Part shown: positions 7,445-20,281 of the stretch, one piece after another
Numbering within the stretch: position 1 is the first letter of the stretch
Layout of the letters: each line of letters begins with the position of its first letter
From: Phytopythium helicoides
Taxonomy: Eukaryota > Oomycota > Peronosporomycetes > Pythiales > Pythiaceae
Direction of reading: 5' to 3'
Assembly (NCBI GenBank): GCA_024867545.1
Contig: JANFNE010000008.1
Span: 372,001-436,000, forward strand
DNA length: 64,000 nt
Position numbers and translations under genes: made by a program
Notes under the pieces: model-generated
Told to the model about the DNA's origin: nothing
What the model saw: the letters and a program-made list of their open reading frames with translations, nothing else
Databases searched by the model: none

Positions 7445-10261
7445 TCACACGTAGAACATCGCGCTCCTGAGCGACGAGTGCACCTCGAGCATGCGAGTAT
7501 CCGTGCTCACCTGGCTACCACTAGAGTAGTTCGAGCCGGTGTCGCTGCCGTCCAACGAGAAGAAGCGAGCTCGGAACGCTACCAAGTGCGAGTAGTAAGC
7601 TGACGGCACCATTGACACGGAACGCGTGCAGCGAGCGAACGTGTAGCACAGACGGTACGTCAGCGTCTGCAACTCGTCGGCCGTGAAGCCAATCTCGTCC
7701 AGCAGTACATGGTAGTGCGTCGGACGGCTCGTTCCCTGCAAACCGGCGTGGCTCATCAGGTAAAAGTCATTCTCGATCGGATGGCAAATACCAGTGTCGA
7801 CAACTGTGCCAGCCCTCACGTTCCCGCTGCGGTCAGCATCGCTGCTGCTGTCTGGGAAGAGCCGGGTGTTGTGGCGCTTCTGGACAATCACGAACGTGAT
7901 CGGCGGATTGTAACCAACCTCGAGTGACTTGCATGCGTCACGAATTGCGGTGACCTCGTGGTTCAGCACCATGTGGAACTGTCCCTCGCTGACACCATCA
8001 CGGTAAAATACGATGCGCTCAGGCTTGCCATGGGTTTCACGATAAAACTGCTTCATGAGCTCCACCACCATATCCTTCAGATTCGTGATTTGCTCCACAC
8101 GATGGCCCTGGGCACGGATCGAAGCGGCATGACGGATAAAGTTCGCGTCCATTGACGCCACCACTGCAGCAATCGACGGGCGGGTCTTGTCCATCGGGCT
8201 CGGGTGCGTCACGTCGGCACCAAAAATGATGGTGCGCGATGACGAGACCTTGGGGAGTCCGCCAGAAATCACCGTATTACGACCTCCGAGCTTCGTGTTG
8301 ACCTTCATCAAAATGTTCGCAATATACTGCGGGTTGCACTTCTGGATGTGCTTCTGCAGCATGCACTGGGAAACAATGCCAACTTCCGAGTCCGACAGAC
8401 GCTTCAAGTCTCCGTACGCCGTGCTGTCCGTGGTTGGGTTAATCATCCAGATCAGTTGTGGAGGAGTTCGGAACGTGTTGCGGGCTTGAGTTACGGCTTG
8501 CATGAAAGCGTTACGAATCGGCGCGCGCGGTCCTCCTTGCTTCTCAATGATGGGTGGCAGCTGAGCTGGGCATCGCATGCCAAGATCGCCCATCTGCTTG
8601 ATGACGGCTTTGAAGAACTTCTGCACGTCAGACTGGGTGCAGCGCCGCGGGTCACAGCAGTTGATGATTGCCCACGAGGTAAGCTGCGCGGGGTTGAAGA
8701 ACTTTTTGCCGCGCATGTTCCATGCACCATTGCTAGGGTTTTCGCGCAAATTGCCAGCGTACTCCATTGTCGGCGGGGGAAGCTGGCGACCTTGAGTCAC
8801 CACCATCTTCGGGTCCACTTCGAGCCCAAACGCACGAAGCATCGGGTCCGAGTTGAATCCCGCCTCGCGGAAACGCTGCTCGATCGAGCGCTTGCGCTGG
8901 TCAGGTGGCGTGCACGTGAAGCGAATCATGTTTGCCACCTGCTTGTCCGTCACCTTGCGTGGGCACTTTTGTCCTGCCTGGATACGGCAAACCTCCATCG
9001 GCAAGTAGTTCTTCTTCTGTGGCGCGCCAACATGAAGGCACGGAAGACTCGGGTACCTGAGGCGAACATTGTACGCACTCGCAAAGTACTGCGCCACGGA
9101 CATGCGCGTGCCGTTTTCGTCTTCGAAAAACGTCTGGTCCGCTCCGCGTGGCGACAGACCGTTAACACGGTAGCTACGCTTGACGCCGGGCCGGTGGGTG
9201 ATCTCGACTTTGACGCCTCGAATTGCCTTGGCGAAGGTCGAATGCTGCGGCTTGTTGAAACTCCGCGGGAAGTCGCGCGGTGAGAGAACCTCGTGTACGT
9301 AATCCAAGACATCCATGGCTTGAACAAATGCAGTTGCAGCCAAGTCCAGGTTGACGACCAGCCGGTTCTGCGTCGCTCGGAGACTCTGGAAGTACCCGAA
9401 CCAAACGTCGGCGCCTTCGCCAATGTCTTTGGCCCCGTTGCCGTTGTAGAGATTGCGCCCCACTGTAGTGAAACGCGACGACGCCGTGTAGCGCATGGCG
9501 ATATCTAGCGCTTGGAGTGCGTCGTACGGCGTGTAGTTGAGGCGTCCTTGGAAGAGTTGGTCCAGCTGCTCGACGCGGACCGCGACCGGGTCGGCTTCCT
9601 TGACAACGGCCAAAAACTCACGCGGACGGCCACCGTCGTCCGGAAGACGAAGCCCGTTGAACGCCTGCTCTGTGAACGGCAGCAGCGCCGGCGCGTACAG
9701 GTTCTTGCGGCCGTCCGACACGATCGCGAGCTGCGGGTACTGGCGCTTGAGCTCGGCCATGAGCGCCGTCATGATCTTCTGCGCGAGCGACTTGGGCGGT
9801 CCTTCGTTCGGGAACATGCTGCCGCCCTCGCCCATCGACACGTCGTAGTGGTAGACATCGCCCTTGAGCTTCAAGTTGACCTTGAAGTGGTTGGCGTGGA
9901 TCTTGACCGGTCGCCCGAGCGTGCCGAAGCCCGGGCGAGGCGGGAAGTGCGTGTTCACCACTGGCTTTACCGGCGTCGACTCGGTAACGCACGCCTTCTC
10001 TTCGAGCTGCTGGGAGAGCGCGGCCACGCTCGGTTCTTGACGCGGAGCCGCGCGCGCCGGCGCCGGAGGAGGAGCCGGCGCTGCCGCAGCCGCCGCTGGA
10101 GGCGCAGGCGCTTGGGCCCCGCGTCCACCGCCACGTCCTCCGCCACGTCCTCCGCCACGTCCACCACTACGTCCACCGCGTTTGCCGCCGCCGCCGCCGC
10201 TGCCCTGGCCACGGCCTTGGTTGCCGCCCGAGCGTCCGCCACCTCGACCGCGCGCGCTCAT
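7445..10261 (-). CDS. AGO: Argonaute with RGG-rich N-terminus
   Basis: A 938-residue, intron-free protein. The ATG at 10261 (MSARGRGGG) was chosen over an upstream non-ATG extension. Residues 1 to about 50 are RGG/GGRGGG repeats, then an Ala/Pro linker, then ArgoN, linker 1, PAZ, linker 2, MID and PIWI. The slicer tetrad is complete: D683 (GADVTHP), E723 (HRVEQI), D755 (YRDGVSEG) and H892 (YYSHL). It should bind small RNAs and cleave targets. The RGG tail is a typical site for arginine methylation and Tudor binding in other Argonautes, which is family knowledge. It is transcribed divergently from the ASCC2-like gene. The long uninterrupted frame shows that local sequence quality is good here. 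Confidence 0.97.
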   Translation of the reverse strand: MSARGRGGGRSGGNQGRGQGSGGGGGKRGGRSGGRGGGRGGGRGGGRGAQAPAPPAAAAAAPAPPPAPARAAPRQEPSVAALSQQLEEKACVTESTPVKPVVNTHFPPRPGFGTLGRPVKIHANHFKVNLKLKGDVYHYDVSMGEGGSMFPNEGPPKSLAQKIMTALMAELKRQYPQLAIVSDGRKNLYAPALLPFTEQAFNGLRLPDDGGRPREFLAVVKEADPVAVRVEQLDQLFQGRLNYTPYDALQALDIAMRYTASSRFTTVGRNLYNGNGAKDIGEGADVWFGYFQSLRATQNRLVVNLDLAATAFVQAMDVLDYVHEVLSPRDFPRSFNKPQHSTFAKAIRGVKVEITHRPGVKRSYRVNGLSPRGADQTFFEDENGTRMSVAQYFASAYNVRLRYPSLPCLHVGAPQKKNYLPMEVCRIQAGQKCPRKVTDKQVANMIRFTCTPPDQRKRSIEQRFREAGFNSDPMLRAFGLEVDPKMVVTQGRQLPPPTMEYAGNLRENPSNGAWNMRGKKFFNPAQLTSWAIINCCDPRRCTQSDVQKFFKAVIKQMGDLGMRCPAQLPPIIEKQGGPRAPIRNAFMQAVTQARNTFRTPPQLIWMINPTTDSTAYGDLKRLSDSEVGIVSQCMLQKHIQKCNPQYIANILMKVNTKLGGRNTVISGGLPKVSSSRTIIFGADVTHPSPMDKTRPSIAAVVASMDANFIRHAASIRAQGHRVEQITNLKDMVVELMKQFYRETHGKPERIVFYRDGVSEGQFHMVLNHEVTAIRDACKSLEVGYNPPITFVIVQKRHNTRLFPDSSSDADRSGNVRAGTVVDTGICHPIENDFYLMSHAGLQGTSRPTHYHVLLDEIGFTADELQTLTYRLCYTFARCTRSVSMVPSAYYSHLVAFRARFFSLDGSDTGSNYSSGSQVSTDTRMLEVHSSLRSAMFYV

Positions 10262-10854
10262 GTTCGCGAGCGAGAGAAAAGCCGAATGAGAAGAAGGATT
10301 GCGTGGACCTTCAAGACGACACGAAGGGGAGGTCTGCCCTCCCCTCTGGCACCACAACATGATATCCCCAACGACAAGGGAGGGGCGACGTCCGTGGCTA
10401 TGTTCCCCAACACCTTACCAAATGAGGTTTTTCTATTATGGCCAATCCCCGTGGGCAGTGGGCTCGGCCACGCTCACTGGCCAAAAACGCCGTGGGCTCG
10501 GCCAATCCGCGTGCGCCGTGGAGGCTAGCGCCGGGTCGCTTACGAGGCACCGCGCGCGCCAATCAGCGGACGCCGTCGGCTTTCTCTTGGGGGAAGTATG
10601 GGGACATTTTGCACCCGTCCGACCAAACGAACCAATCACAAACGACCAAGGGCTCTCGACGGCTCCCTGCGATTCGCCCCGTCCCAAGCCCTTTCTGGAT
10701 TTCATCCATGGTTGTTTCCCGCTTTCTGGAATACTGGATAGTATCCAGAAAGCTGCGGGCGCCAAGCAACGTTCCCCTCTCGTTCGGCATGGTACGTCAC
10801 GACCATCACTCATCTCCAACGCGCCGAGCCTTCCTTCGCCCAGTGGACGACTTC
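10262..10854. promoter_or_regulatory. Divergent promoter region, Argonaute and ASCC2-like gene
   Basis: A 593-bp gap between divergent starts. It holds an imperfect direct repeat near 10440-10530 around the shared words GTGGGCTCGGCCA or CGTGGGCTCGGCCAATC, and a second similar phrase near 10525-10570. No TATA box is obvious. Both promoters must lie here. Confidence 0.5.
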
Positions 10855-12977
10855 ATGGGGATCTCGAGCGCGCTCGCTCCTTTCGCGGCGGCTTCGGCGC
10901 TCTCGGACGCAGCGCCGCCAGAGCTCGTGGCGCGCGCGGCCGAGCAGCTCGACGCGTTCTTCGCGCGCGCGAGCGGCGTCCAGGCGCGGCGCGAGCCGCT
11001 GGCGGCGGTGGACGACGCGTTCCGAGCCGACACGCGCGCGGTTTTCCAGCTGTACACGCAACTGGGGGCGGCGCTGCAGCAGACTGGAGGATGGGCGATG
11101 GCAGACGAGTCCCTGGCCAAGCAGGCGCTGCATGTGACGCGCGTCGCGCCGTTCTGCCAGGTATTCGCGCGGCGCAACGCAGACGCGATCCACGAGCTGC
11201 TGCGCGGCCTCGTGGAGGCGGGAGATGACTTTACCAAGTCCCTCCGAGTGCTCCGCGCGGTCTATTGCCAGGTTAGAGCGATACCTTCCAGCCGTACGGT
11301 TCGTGCAGCTTGCTAACGACGCGTGGATGGCAGCGCTTCGAGCAATTGCACGCTAGCGTCGCTCGCGGAAAGCGCGCCGAGGTCATTGAGCTGACACACA
11401 GCCTCTACGAAATGGCTCTTTCGGTACGCCTCTTGATGTCGATCATGCTTTCACGCGTTGAGGAATGTTGACTTGCGTTGTGTTCGCTGCAGCTCCGTGG
11501 ATTCCTATCGCCCTCAACGGTTGAGCTGCTCTTTCTTGGCGGCAGCAACGCCGAGGTCGATCTGAGCGCGCCGGATTCGTCGCTGGTGGTTGCGCTTGCG
11601 CGTTGCTACGAGCTTGACCTCCCCACTCTGCAACGACAGCTGAGCACGTTTGATGAGACGCATGCAATCGACAAGTTGGCGATCATCGCGGACACTCGCC
11701 GCATCGTGCTGCATAGCGTTGAGGCGTACCTGGATGCACTGATGGAGACTTCAGACGACGACCAAGCAGACCCTCGAGAAACGTTCTTGGCTGTGCTTCA
11801 CCAACTTACACACTGCAGTGGCTGCACTGAACTCGACACTGGATCGTTGGTCAGCGATCTGTGGCTCCTCTACGGGTTGAAAGACAAAGTCGTCGAATAC
11901 TTCACGCGTCACGAAATGGATAGAGAGCAGCTTGAATACCTTGAAATGGTGATTGATGGCCTGCCAAAGCGCCGTATCGTGGCAAAAGAGGTTGACTCGG
12001 CGACGTCACAAGCAAACAGCGTCTCAAAGTCAGCCGCGAAGGCATCGTTCGAGGAGGAGAAGCAACAAGCGAGCTCGGCGGATCCGACTGAGGAGGCAGC
12101 ACTAGCGTCACTTGTTGATCAAGTCAAGGACTTTTTCCCGGATCTTGGGGAAGGCTACATCGAGCTGTGCCTGCTGTCCTCGAAAAAGCAAGTTGAAGTT
12201 GTTATCAACTTTTTACTGGAAGCGAACCCACCTCCCGAGCTGTCTGATCTACCGCAGTCACTGACCCAGTCAGATCGAAAGTTTGCAAGCGCAAAGGCAC
12301 GGCTGACTGGAAAATCTTCCTCTTCGACCAAGAAATTGGATCCGAGCCAAGTGTGGGTGGGTAAGAAGCCACAAGAGAAGGCGTATGATCCTCAAATCGC
12401 GAAGAAAGACCAGGAGCTCGTGGACAAGATGAAGCAGATTGTTGCGAAGTATGAAGAGGAAGATGAGATTATGGCGAGTGTGTCGCTTCCCGGTGAAGTG
12501 AAGATCGATGAGTACGACGACGACTACAACGACGAATTCGAGGACTACGAGCCGTTCAGCGTACATGATGGCGGACAGCTCGATGACCAAGAAGCCATTC
12601 GAGAGATGAACCGTCGCATTCGAGCAAAGGAAGAGGAGGAGGCGTTCTGGGAGAGCATGAAGAATCCCAACCACCGCGTAATTGTGGAGGATGACGACGA
12701 CGATGAAGGAAAAGAGGAAGTCCATGGAAAGCAAGGCAGAAGAAATGATCAGAGGCCGCAGGCATCTCGAGCATCTAGTGGTCCGTTCAAAAAGGCGGGT
12801 GACAAGCGAAAGGGTGGCAAGCCTGCATTTAGTGAAGTGCAACAACAGCAGCAGCAGCAGCAGAAGGAGCCCCAAACTCCCCAGCAGCAACAACGTGCCC
12901 GCGCAAGAAAAGACAAGAACAAGGCAAAGGTTGCGAACCACAACCGGAAAGACCGTGCACTCAAGAAGATGGGCTAG
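10855..12977 (+). CDS. ASCC2: ASCC2-like CUE-domain protein
   Basis: Three exons, 10855-11271, 11334-11423 and 11493-12977, all phase 0, give 663 residues. Introns have GTTAGA/GTACGC donors, CAG acceptors and a TGCTAAC branch site in the first. The N-terminal half is a helical repeat-like region. A CUE ubiquitin-binding domain lies at about 371-412 (LVDQVKDFFPDLGEGYIELC). The acidic and polyQ-containing tail ends in a Lys/Arg-rich ANHNRK motif like that of human ASCC2. ASCC2 binds K63-linked ubiquitin and recruits the ASCC3 helicase for alkylation repair and ribosome-collision disassembly. The assignment rests on domain order and the tail motif. Confidence 0.75.
12841..12863 (+). repeat. CAG microsatellite coding polyglutamine
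   Basis: CAA/CAG codons encode eight consecutive Gln in the C-terminal tail of the ASCC2-like protein, followed by a second Gln run near 12882. The tract is potentially length-variable. Confidence 0.9.
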
Positions 12978-13046
12978 GACGTTGATACCTGTTGACGTGG
13001 ATGCGTATGCGTGGTGAAATGTCAAATAAAGAGAGGCAGCGCCGTG

Positions 13047-14686
13047 CTAGAATGTGATGCGTCGCAGCCGTTGCGCTAGCTTCGAGCTTTTGCGGATTCG
13101 CCGACGCGCTGCCCGCTCTGTTGCTTGAGACTGGGATAAGTCGGGACTGAGGTAGATGCTCGGCATGGCCAGTCGAATGTGCTGTGTCGGGAGCTCTGGG
13201 AGCATTGGTCGCACAGGACTTGTTGGTACCGCCTTCTTTGTGCTCGTACTCGTACTACCTCGTGACTTGCTCAACCCGCTCGCTTCGGATAATGTAGACG
13301 CGCTGCGCTGAATTTGACGCCTTGCGTTTTGACGGCTGGTTTCCATGGGAGCATCGTTATTACCATCAACTTCTTGGTCACCGTCTCCATCGCTGTCATC
13401 GTCATCAGTTTGGAAGCTGTCACCTCGATCCAGTGCCCGAGGACCCGATTGATACGCTACCATCGATCGGAACGGTGCCTCACTACGAGTCGTCAAAGGC
13501 ATATCGGGAGTCCCTGTTCTGCTAGAACTGCCGCCTTCGTTATTGTAGTCATGGAGCTCGTCGTGTGATTGTCCTTTACTTGCACTGATGGCTGCACTAA
13601 CTTGGAGTCGAAGGTTCGGAGAAGCTGCTGGTTTCGAGTCTGAAGACAATGCGAGCGGTGGGATGGAGTCCTGTCGGCGTCTCGCCTGACGAGTTTCAGT
13701 TTGTAAGGTTGCCTCGGGTGACTCAATGGCACCCGCATCGGTGTCTTTCGCAGGAGTTGAAGGAGTGTCTCCTTTTTGAGATTTTCGCTTGACCAGAGGA
13801 GGTCGAGGTGGCTTTGGAGCAGCTGCCATGACCTCGGCCACAGTGTGTGCCAGCGCTGGGTCATCCCCAGGATCGTTGGTGGCAAACGACCGAATGCGGT
13901 CAAGTTCCTGGAAAACCGTGACCCAACGGGACTTCTCGCTGTCGTAGATGGTCATGGTGACGCGCTTGAACAGCTTGGTCAGGAACGACGAGTACTCGTC
14001 CTTGCCAATCCCAATCGTCCAAATGTCCGCCTGGCACCGAGCAAGTATAGTTAGTGAGCATTCCATTCCAGTGCACCGACGCGATGAGCTAGTTACCACT
14101 TCAAACAGCGCTCGGTCAAACATCTCTTTCGTCATGGTCGTGGCTTCAACGCCGACGTCCTTGTTCCAATCCTTCTCGACGATCCGGCGAGCCTCTGCCA
14201 CCGAAAACTGCGCGATCCAGAAGTAAATGAAACTGCATTGCCTCGTAAGTTCACCGAGCCAACACCACGCACCTCGCTCGGAGTCACGAGTGCCTTGTAC
14301 AGCTTGACGAAGACGTCCAAGTAGTCTGCTTGGTCGATCTGCGCGGCGCCTTGGCGGACAACCGGGAAGGTCTCCCAGAAGCGGCTGATGGCGGCCAGCA
14401 CCTGCCTATCGCGCAGCAGCTGTCGGCGCTTGCGCAAGTTCTCGTCCGTGTAGAGCTCCTGGTCCCCCTGTTTGCGGTACGGCATGTTGCCCGGGGACGT
14501 GGGTCCCGCCGAGTCCTCCTTCTCGAACGAGAAGAGCAGGTGCTGGCTGCGCTTGGCCTGGCACATGACGTTGGTCTTGACCTTGGCCAACTGCGGCACA
14601 AAGAACGGCACGCCGCTCTCCGCGGCCTTGTCATCTCGGCCGCGCTCATGGCGCAGCGACGTCGCGTACGCGTTCACGCCCGCCAT
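13047..14686 (-). CDS. Uncharacterised conserved-looking protein
   Basis: Three exons (14273-14686, 14097-14207, 13047-14030), all phase 0, give 502 residues starting MAGVNAYATSLRHERG. Donors are GTGCGT and GTAACT, and both acceptors are CAG. The first 250 residues are ordered and helical. Acidic residues and hydrophobics are spaced somewhat like EF-hand-type helices (DQADYLDVFVKLYKAL, then MTKEMFDRALFEV), but no canonical calcium loop is present. The remainder is Ser/Pro/Thr-rich and disordered. I do not recognise the family. It is convergent with the ASCC2-like gene (69 bp between stops) and divergent from TPP2. Confidence 0.7.
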
Positions 14687-15075
14687 GGTCTTGTCAGCCT
14701 CGCCCGAGCGGCCGACGCATCCGCAGGAGCCTATTTCGGGGCTCGAAGACCACGTTGACGGGACCGGAATAGCCACGTGGCCACTTGACCTGCACCGAGA
14801 GCGCCAACGTCACGGCACGCAGTCAAAGCCGCAGGAAGTGCCGAGCAGCTCACTCATCCGCCGTCCTTTCTCGCTGCGCTTCAACTTGCTATCTGATTCC
14901 ACCCGAACTGGCGCACACATCTCGCGTTTTGTATGCAACATCCGGTTGCTCGATCTGATTCCGCCCATTGATGCGTCATGACCTGGTCGGAGTGATGGTC
15001 AGATCCGGGGGAAGAAGCTCGCGAGGTCATTTCCTCTTCGAGACAGGCGGCGCCTCCCCCGACCGCCGACCGACG
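14687..15075. promoter_or_regulatory. Divergent promoter region
   Basis: 389 bp between the starts of the uncharacterised gene and TPP2. It contains no gene and no motif I can name with confidence. Confidence 0.4.
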
Positions 15076-18000
15076 ATGACGTTCCCCGCGGCGGCGCTGC
15101 TGCCCAAGGAGGAGACGCAGGCGGCCGCGTTCCTCTCGCGCTTCCCCGCGTTCGACGGCCGCGACGCGGTGGTCGCCATCTTCGACACGGGCGTGGACCC
15201 CGGCGCCATTGGGCTGCAGACGACGCCTGATGGTCCGCCCCAAGGTCGTGGACATCGTGGACGCCACGGGCGCGGGCGACGTCGACACGTCGGCCACGGT
15301 CGAGGCCAAGGACGGCGCGCTCGAGCTGCCCGGCGGGAGGAGGCTCACGCTGAACCCCGAGTGGCCCAAGAGCGCGGACGGCAAGTACCACGTCGGCTCG
15401 GTCGCGGCGTTCCACCTGTTCCCCGGCGGACTCGTCGACAGGCTCAAGAAGGAGCGCAAGGAGAAGTTCGACGTCGAGCAGCGCGCGGCTGTCAACGCCG
15501 TGCAGGAGAAGCTCGCGGCGTGGAACGCGGCCAACGCCCCCACGACCAGCGACCAGGCGCAGCTGCGCGTCAAGAAGGACCTGCAGGCGCGTCTCGCCGT
15601 GCTCGAGGACCTGAGCAAGAGCTACGAGGACCCCGGTCCGATCTACGACGCTGTCGTATTCTTTGACGGGGACAAGTGGCGCGCCGCGCTCGACACGGCC
15701 GAGACGGGCGACTTCACGGGCGTCTCGGCGCTCACTAACTACCGCGACGAGCTCAAGTACGCGACGTTCTCCAAGGAGTCGCAGCTCAACTACGTGCTCA
15801 ACATCTATGACAATGGCAACACGTTGAGCGTCGTGAGCGACGTCGGCTCGCATGGAACGCACGTCGCGGGCATTGTCGCTGCGTACCACCCGGATCAGCC
15901 CGAGTGCAACGGTGTCGCGCCTGGTGCACAGATCGTGGCTGTCAAGATCGGTGATGGTCGCCTGGGGAGCATGGAGACAAGCTCGGCGTTGAGCCGTGCC
16001 ATCCTGGCGGTGACGCAGTCGAATGTGGACATTGTCAACATGAGCTACGGTGAGTACGCGTCCGAGCACAACTACGGCCGCGTCATCGACCTCGCGAACG
16101 AACTCGTCAACGAGCACAACGTTACGTTTGTCGTGAGTGCGGGTAACAACGGTCCGGCGCTCGGTACAGTCGGCGCGCCGGGTGGCACGACCTCGAGCTT
16201 GTTGTCCGTCGGCGCGTACGTGTCGCCAAAGATGATGGAAGCCGAGTATATCATGCGTGACAACGACCTCAGTGGTATTACGTACACGTGGTCGTCGCGC
16301 GGGACCGACATTCGATGGCGACATTGGCGTCAATATTTGCGCACCAGGAGCTGCCATTGCGCCGGTCCCGAACTGGACGCTCAACAAGAAGCAGCTGATG
16401 AACGGCACATCCATGTCGTCACCCAACTGCGCGGGTAACGTTGCGTTGCTGGTGAGCGGTCTCAAGGCTAACAACATTGAGTACACGCCGTACTCGATCC
16501 GCCGTGCCCTGGAGAAGACGGCTGTGAAGCTGCCGAACGTCGAGGTGTTTGCCCAAGGCAAGGGCCTCATCCAGGTGCTGCCTGCGTTCGAGTTCCTGCA
16601 AAGTACCGCGAATACGTTTGATGGCTCGAGAAAGTTCCCGCTGTTCTATGACGTCAAGACGTCCTCGGGAGGCGGCAACTCCCGCGGCATCTTTTTGCGC
16701 GATGCCTGCCGATTTTGAGCACGAGAGCACTGAAGTGAACGTCACGGTGACGCCTCAGTTTCACAAGAAGGCGGACGAGGTCGACAAGGTTCACTTCGAG
16801 TTGCACTTGCGTCTAGTTCCGTCGGCCCGGTGGATCGATGTTGGCCGAAGCCTGGCGCTCATGACTGCCGGCCGTGCTTTCAAGGCTTTGATTCAGACCA
16901 AACACCTCCCTGCTGGTGAGAACTATGGAGAAATCCTGGCGTACGACACGAACAACGAAGCTCGTGGTGCGCTGTTCACGATTCCTGTGACTGTCATCAA
17001 GCCGGATGCTCCTAGTGCTGTTGTCACGTACAAGAAGTCTTTCCAGCCGGGCGACATTTCCCGCCGCTTTGTGACCCCGCCTGCCGGGACAACGTGGGCA
17101 GACATTGTTTTCTCACGAGCCCCTGCGAGCGGCAATGGTGACCGAGAGAATGACTCCAACGCGTCTGGTAAGCTGTACATGTTTGACGCGCTGCAGTTCC
17201 AGCCGTTTGTGCGCCAGAGCAAGTCTTCGTTCAGCAAGGCTTTCAACTTGCGTCCGGGCGAAGAGGTTACCTACAGCATTGATCTGCTAGGAGGCCTCAC
17301 GACCGAGTTCTGCTTGGCTCAATTTTGGAGTGCTCTCGGAGACTCGATCGTTCAGGTCGAGATCCGCTTCCACGGCATCGTTCCGGACCAGACCAATATC
17401 AAGGTCGCGGGTGGTGAAGAGTCTCACAAGGCGCTCGTCTCGAGCTCAGTGCAAAACGAAGTTCTTTCGCCCGAGGTCAAGTTCACCAAGTACTCGCAGC
17501 GCATTCGTCCAAAGTCGGCGGAGATCACTCCGTTGAGCAGCACGCGCGACCAGTTCCCGGACAAGCGTCAAGTGTATCAGCTCGTGCTGACATACCCTTT
17601 CACCAAGAAGGACGCAGGCAAGGTGGTGCCACGCTTGCCACTACTCACGGGGCGTCTGTACGAGTCGCCATTTGAGTCGCAGCTGTCGATGGTGTTCGAC
17701 GAGAAGAAGCAGTATCTCGGCTGCTCGGACGCCTACGGAGACGCGATTTCGGTCAAGAAGGGATCGTATGTCGTGCGCACTCAAGTTCGTCACGAGGATG
17801 TGTCGAAGCTCGAGCGGCTGAAGAATATGATTCTGTTCCTCGACCATGACATCAAGGAGGTGACTGCTCCCGTCTACGGTCATCAAGACGACGCTGCACT
17901 TGGCGGAAGAAGCTTGACAAGAAGAACCTGTCGACTGGAAAGTACGTCCCGGTGTTTGTTGGTGAGCCCGCGTTCGATAAGCTGCCGGCTGGTGCAACCC

Positions 18001-18909
18001 CTGGCGACTTGCTATTGGGCAAGATTTACTTTGGCGCCAAGAATGGAGTCGTGAAGGGGTAAGCGTGCGCTTCGGATGCGAAAAAAAAAAGATGTGGAGC
18101 AGTGCTAATCGTGCAATGATGCAACAGGAGTGGTCGTCGCCCCGGTGGCTTTGACATTTCGTATGTGGTTCCGCCCGCGCCGACGCCGCAGAAGGATCCT
18201 GAGCCGGAGGAGCCCAAGGACGAGCGCGCTGAAGAAGTGCTGGCTGATGAGGCTGTCCGCGACCTTCTTCTTGCCCGGACTACCAAGCTAATTGGCAAGA
18301 AGGAGTTCCTGCCGTCTTGGGAGCGCCTCGCGAAGGACTACCCGACGCACTTGCCAGTCGTGCAGGCGAAGCTTCACCACGTCGATGCCGAGGCAGATCG
18401 ACTGTCGTCCCTTTCGGATGTGATTGCTGCTGCCGACGCCGTGCTGGCGCTCATCAAGCAAGACGAACTCGCGGTCTTCTTTGGTACGCGACAGGTGCCT
18501 GGTGACGAGCCGGGTGCGCAGAAGAAGCTGCAGAAGGAGAAGGAGCAGGAGAAGTCTATCCTGATTGACGCTCTTACGCGCAAGGCACGAGCATTGGGCG
18601 ATGCGAAGCAGTCGGAGGAATTCCTCCAGGCGTACGCGGCGCTGCAGAAGTGGGCCGATGTCGAGACGACGCCCGTACGTGCAGGTTGCGCTGCTTCACG
18701 ACCGCCACTTCGAGGCGCATGGTCTTGCGGTGCAGCGTCTCCTCAAGTTGAAGGACGCCGAAAAGGCTGACAAGGACAAGGTGACGACGGACGAGAAACT
18801 CGCCCAGCTCATTGCTGACGAGACAGCGGAGCTCGAGTGGGCACACTGGGCCAAGAACGAGGCGCAGTGGGCTCGCCGCCGCTCACCGACTAGCTACCGT
18901 CTCTTCTAA
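15076..18909 (+). CDS. TPP2: Tripeptidyl peptidase II (subtilase), frame broken five times
   Basis: TPP2 is a giant cytosolic serine protease that removes N-terminal tripeptides downstream of the proteasome. The S8 triad is present: Asp in DTGVD (15184), His in SHGTHVAG (15851) and Ser in NGTSMSSP (16410). The oxyanion Asn lies in SAGNNGP. One intron (18059-18127) interrupts the C-terminal region. Total coding length is about 1,254 codons, as in animal TPP2. The frame changes at five places. Single extra bases lie at about 15235, 16304, 16704 and 18675, and one base is missing at about 17902-17906. Family-like protein resumes immediately after each break, and no other decay is visible. I favour sequence error over a true pseudogene, but the sequence as given cannot encode one intact chain. 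Confidence 0.9.
18059..18127 (+). other. TPP2 intron
   Basis: A 69-bp intron with GTAAGC donor, AACAG acceptor and a TGCTAATC branch-like site. It carries a run of ten A. It restores the frame between VVKG and SGRRPGG. Confidence 0.75.
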
Positions 18910-19198
18910 GTACAGTGATCTAGCTGTGGCGAAGCGTAGCGTCAGCAGGGGAGTGCTTTAGATGTGTGTTGCAACTTGCCAATACAGACACTTTTGCACT
19001 GATGCAGTTCGGATGCCGACACCTTGAGGATCCTCACCGTCAAGCTGTCATCGATCCTTGCGAGAAGCGTGTCAATCCTGTTGCAAATCAAACTACCCTC
19101 TATACCACATACCCTCCTATATACACGCTTGTAACCCTTTCTTCGAAATCCAATATTGATACACGGAAGCTCAAAGTCGAGAAGAAGAAGTCGAGACG

Positions 19199-20160
<962 letters not shown>

Positions 20161-20281
20161 CAGCGTGGAACGGTAGGTGCCAACCCAGAGGTGGCGAGAG
20201 AAGTGGAGGGGCGAGAGATCGAGAACGCTAGAGAACCTGAGTCATCAATGCCACTGGATCTCAAGTATGAGCTCACGTTGT

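Noticed and set aside
9512..10528. Long plus-strand frame opposite the Argonaute N-terminus
   Set aside because: It is the antisense shadow of the Gly/Arg and Ala/Pro-rich coding sequence, has no domain, and lies opposite a clearly conserved gene.
15235..18675. Programmed ribosomal frameshifting in TPP2
   Set aside because: The five sites share no slippery sequence and go in different directions, and similar breaks occur in unrelated genes. Sequence error is simpler.
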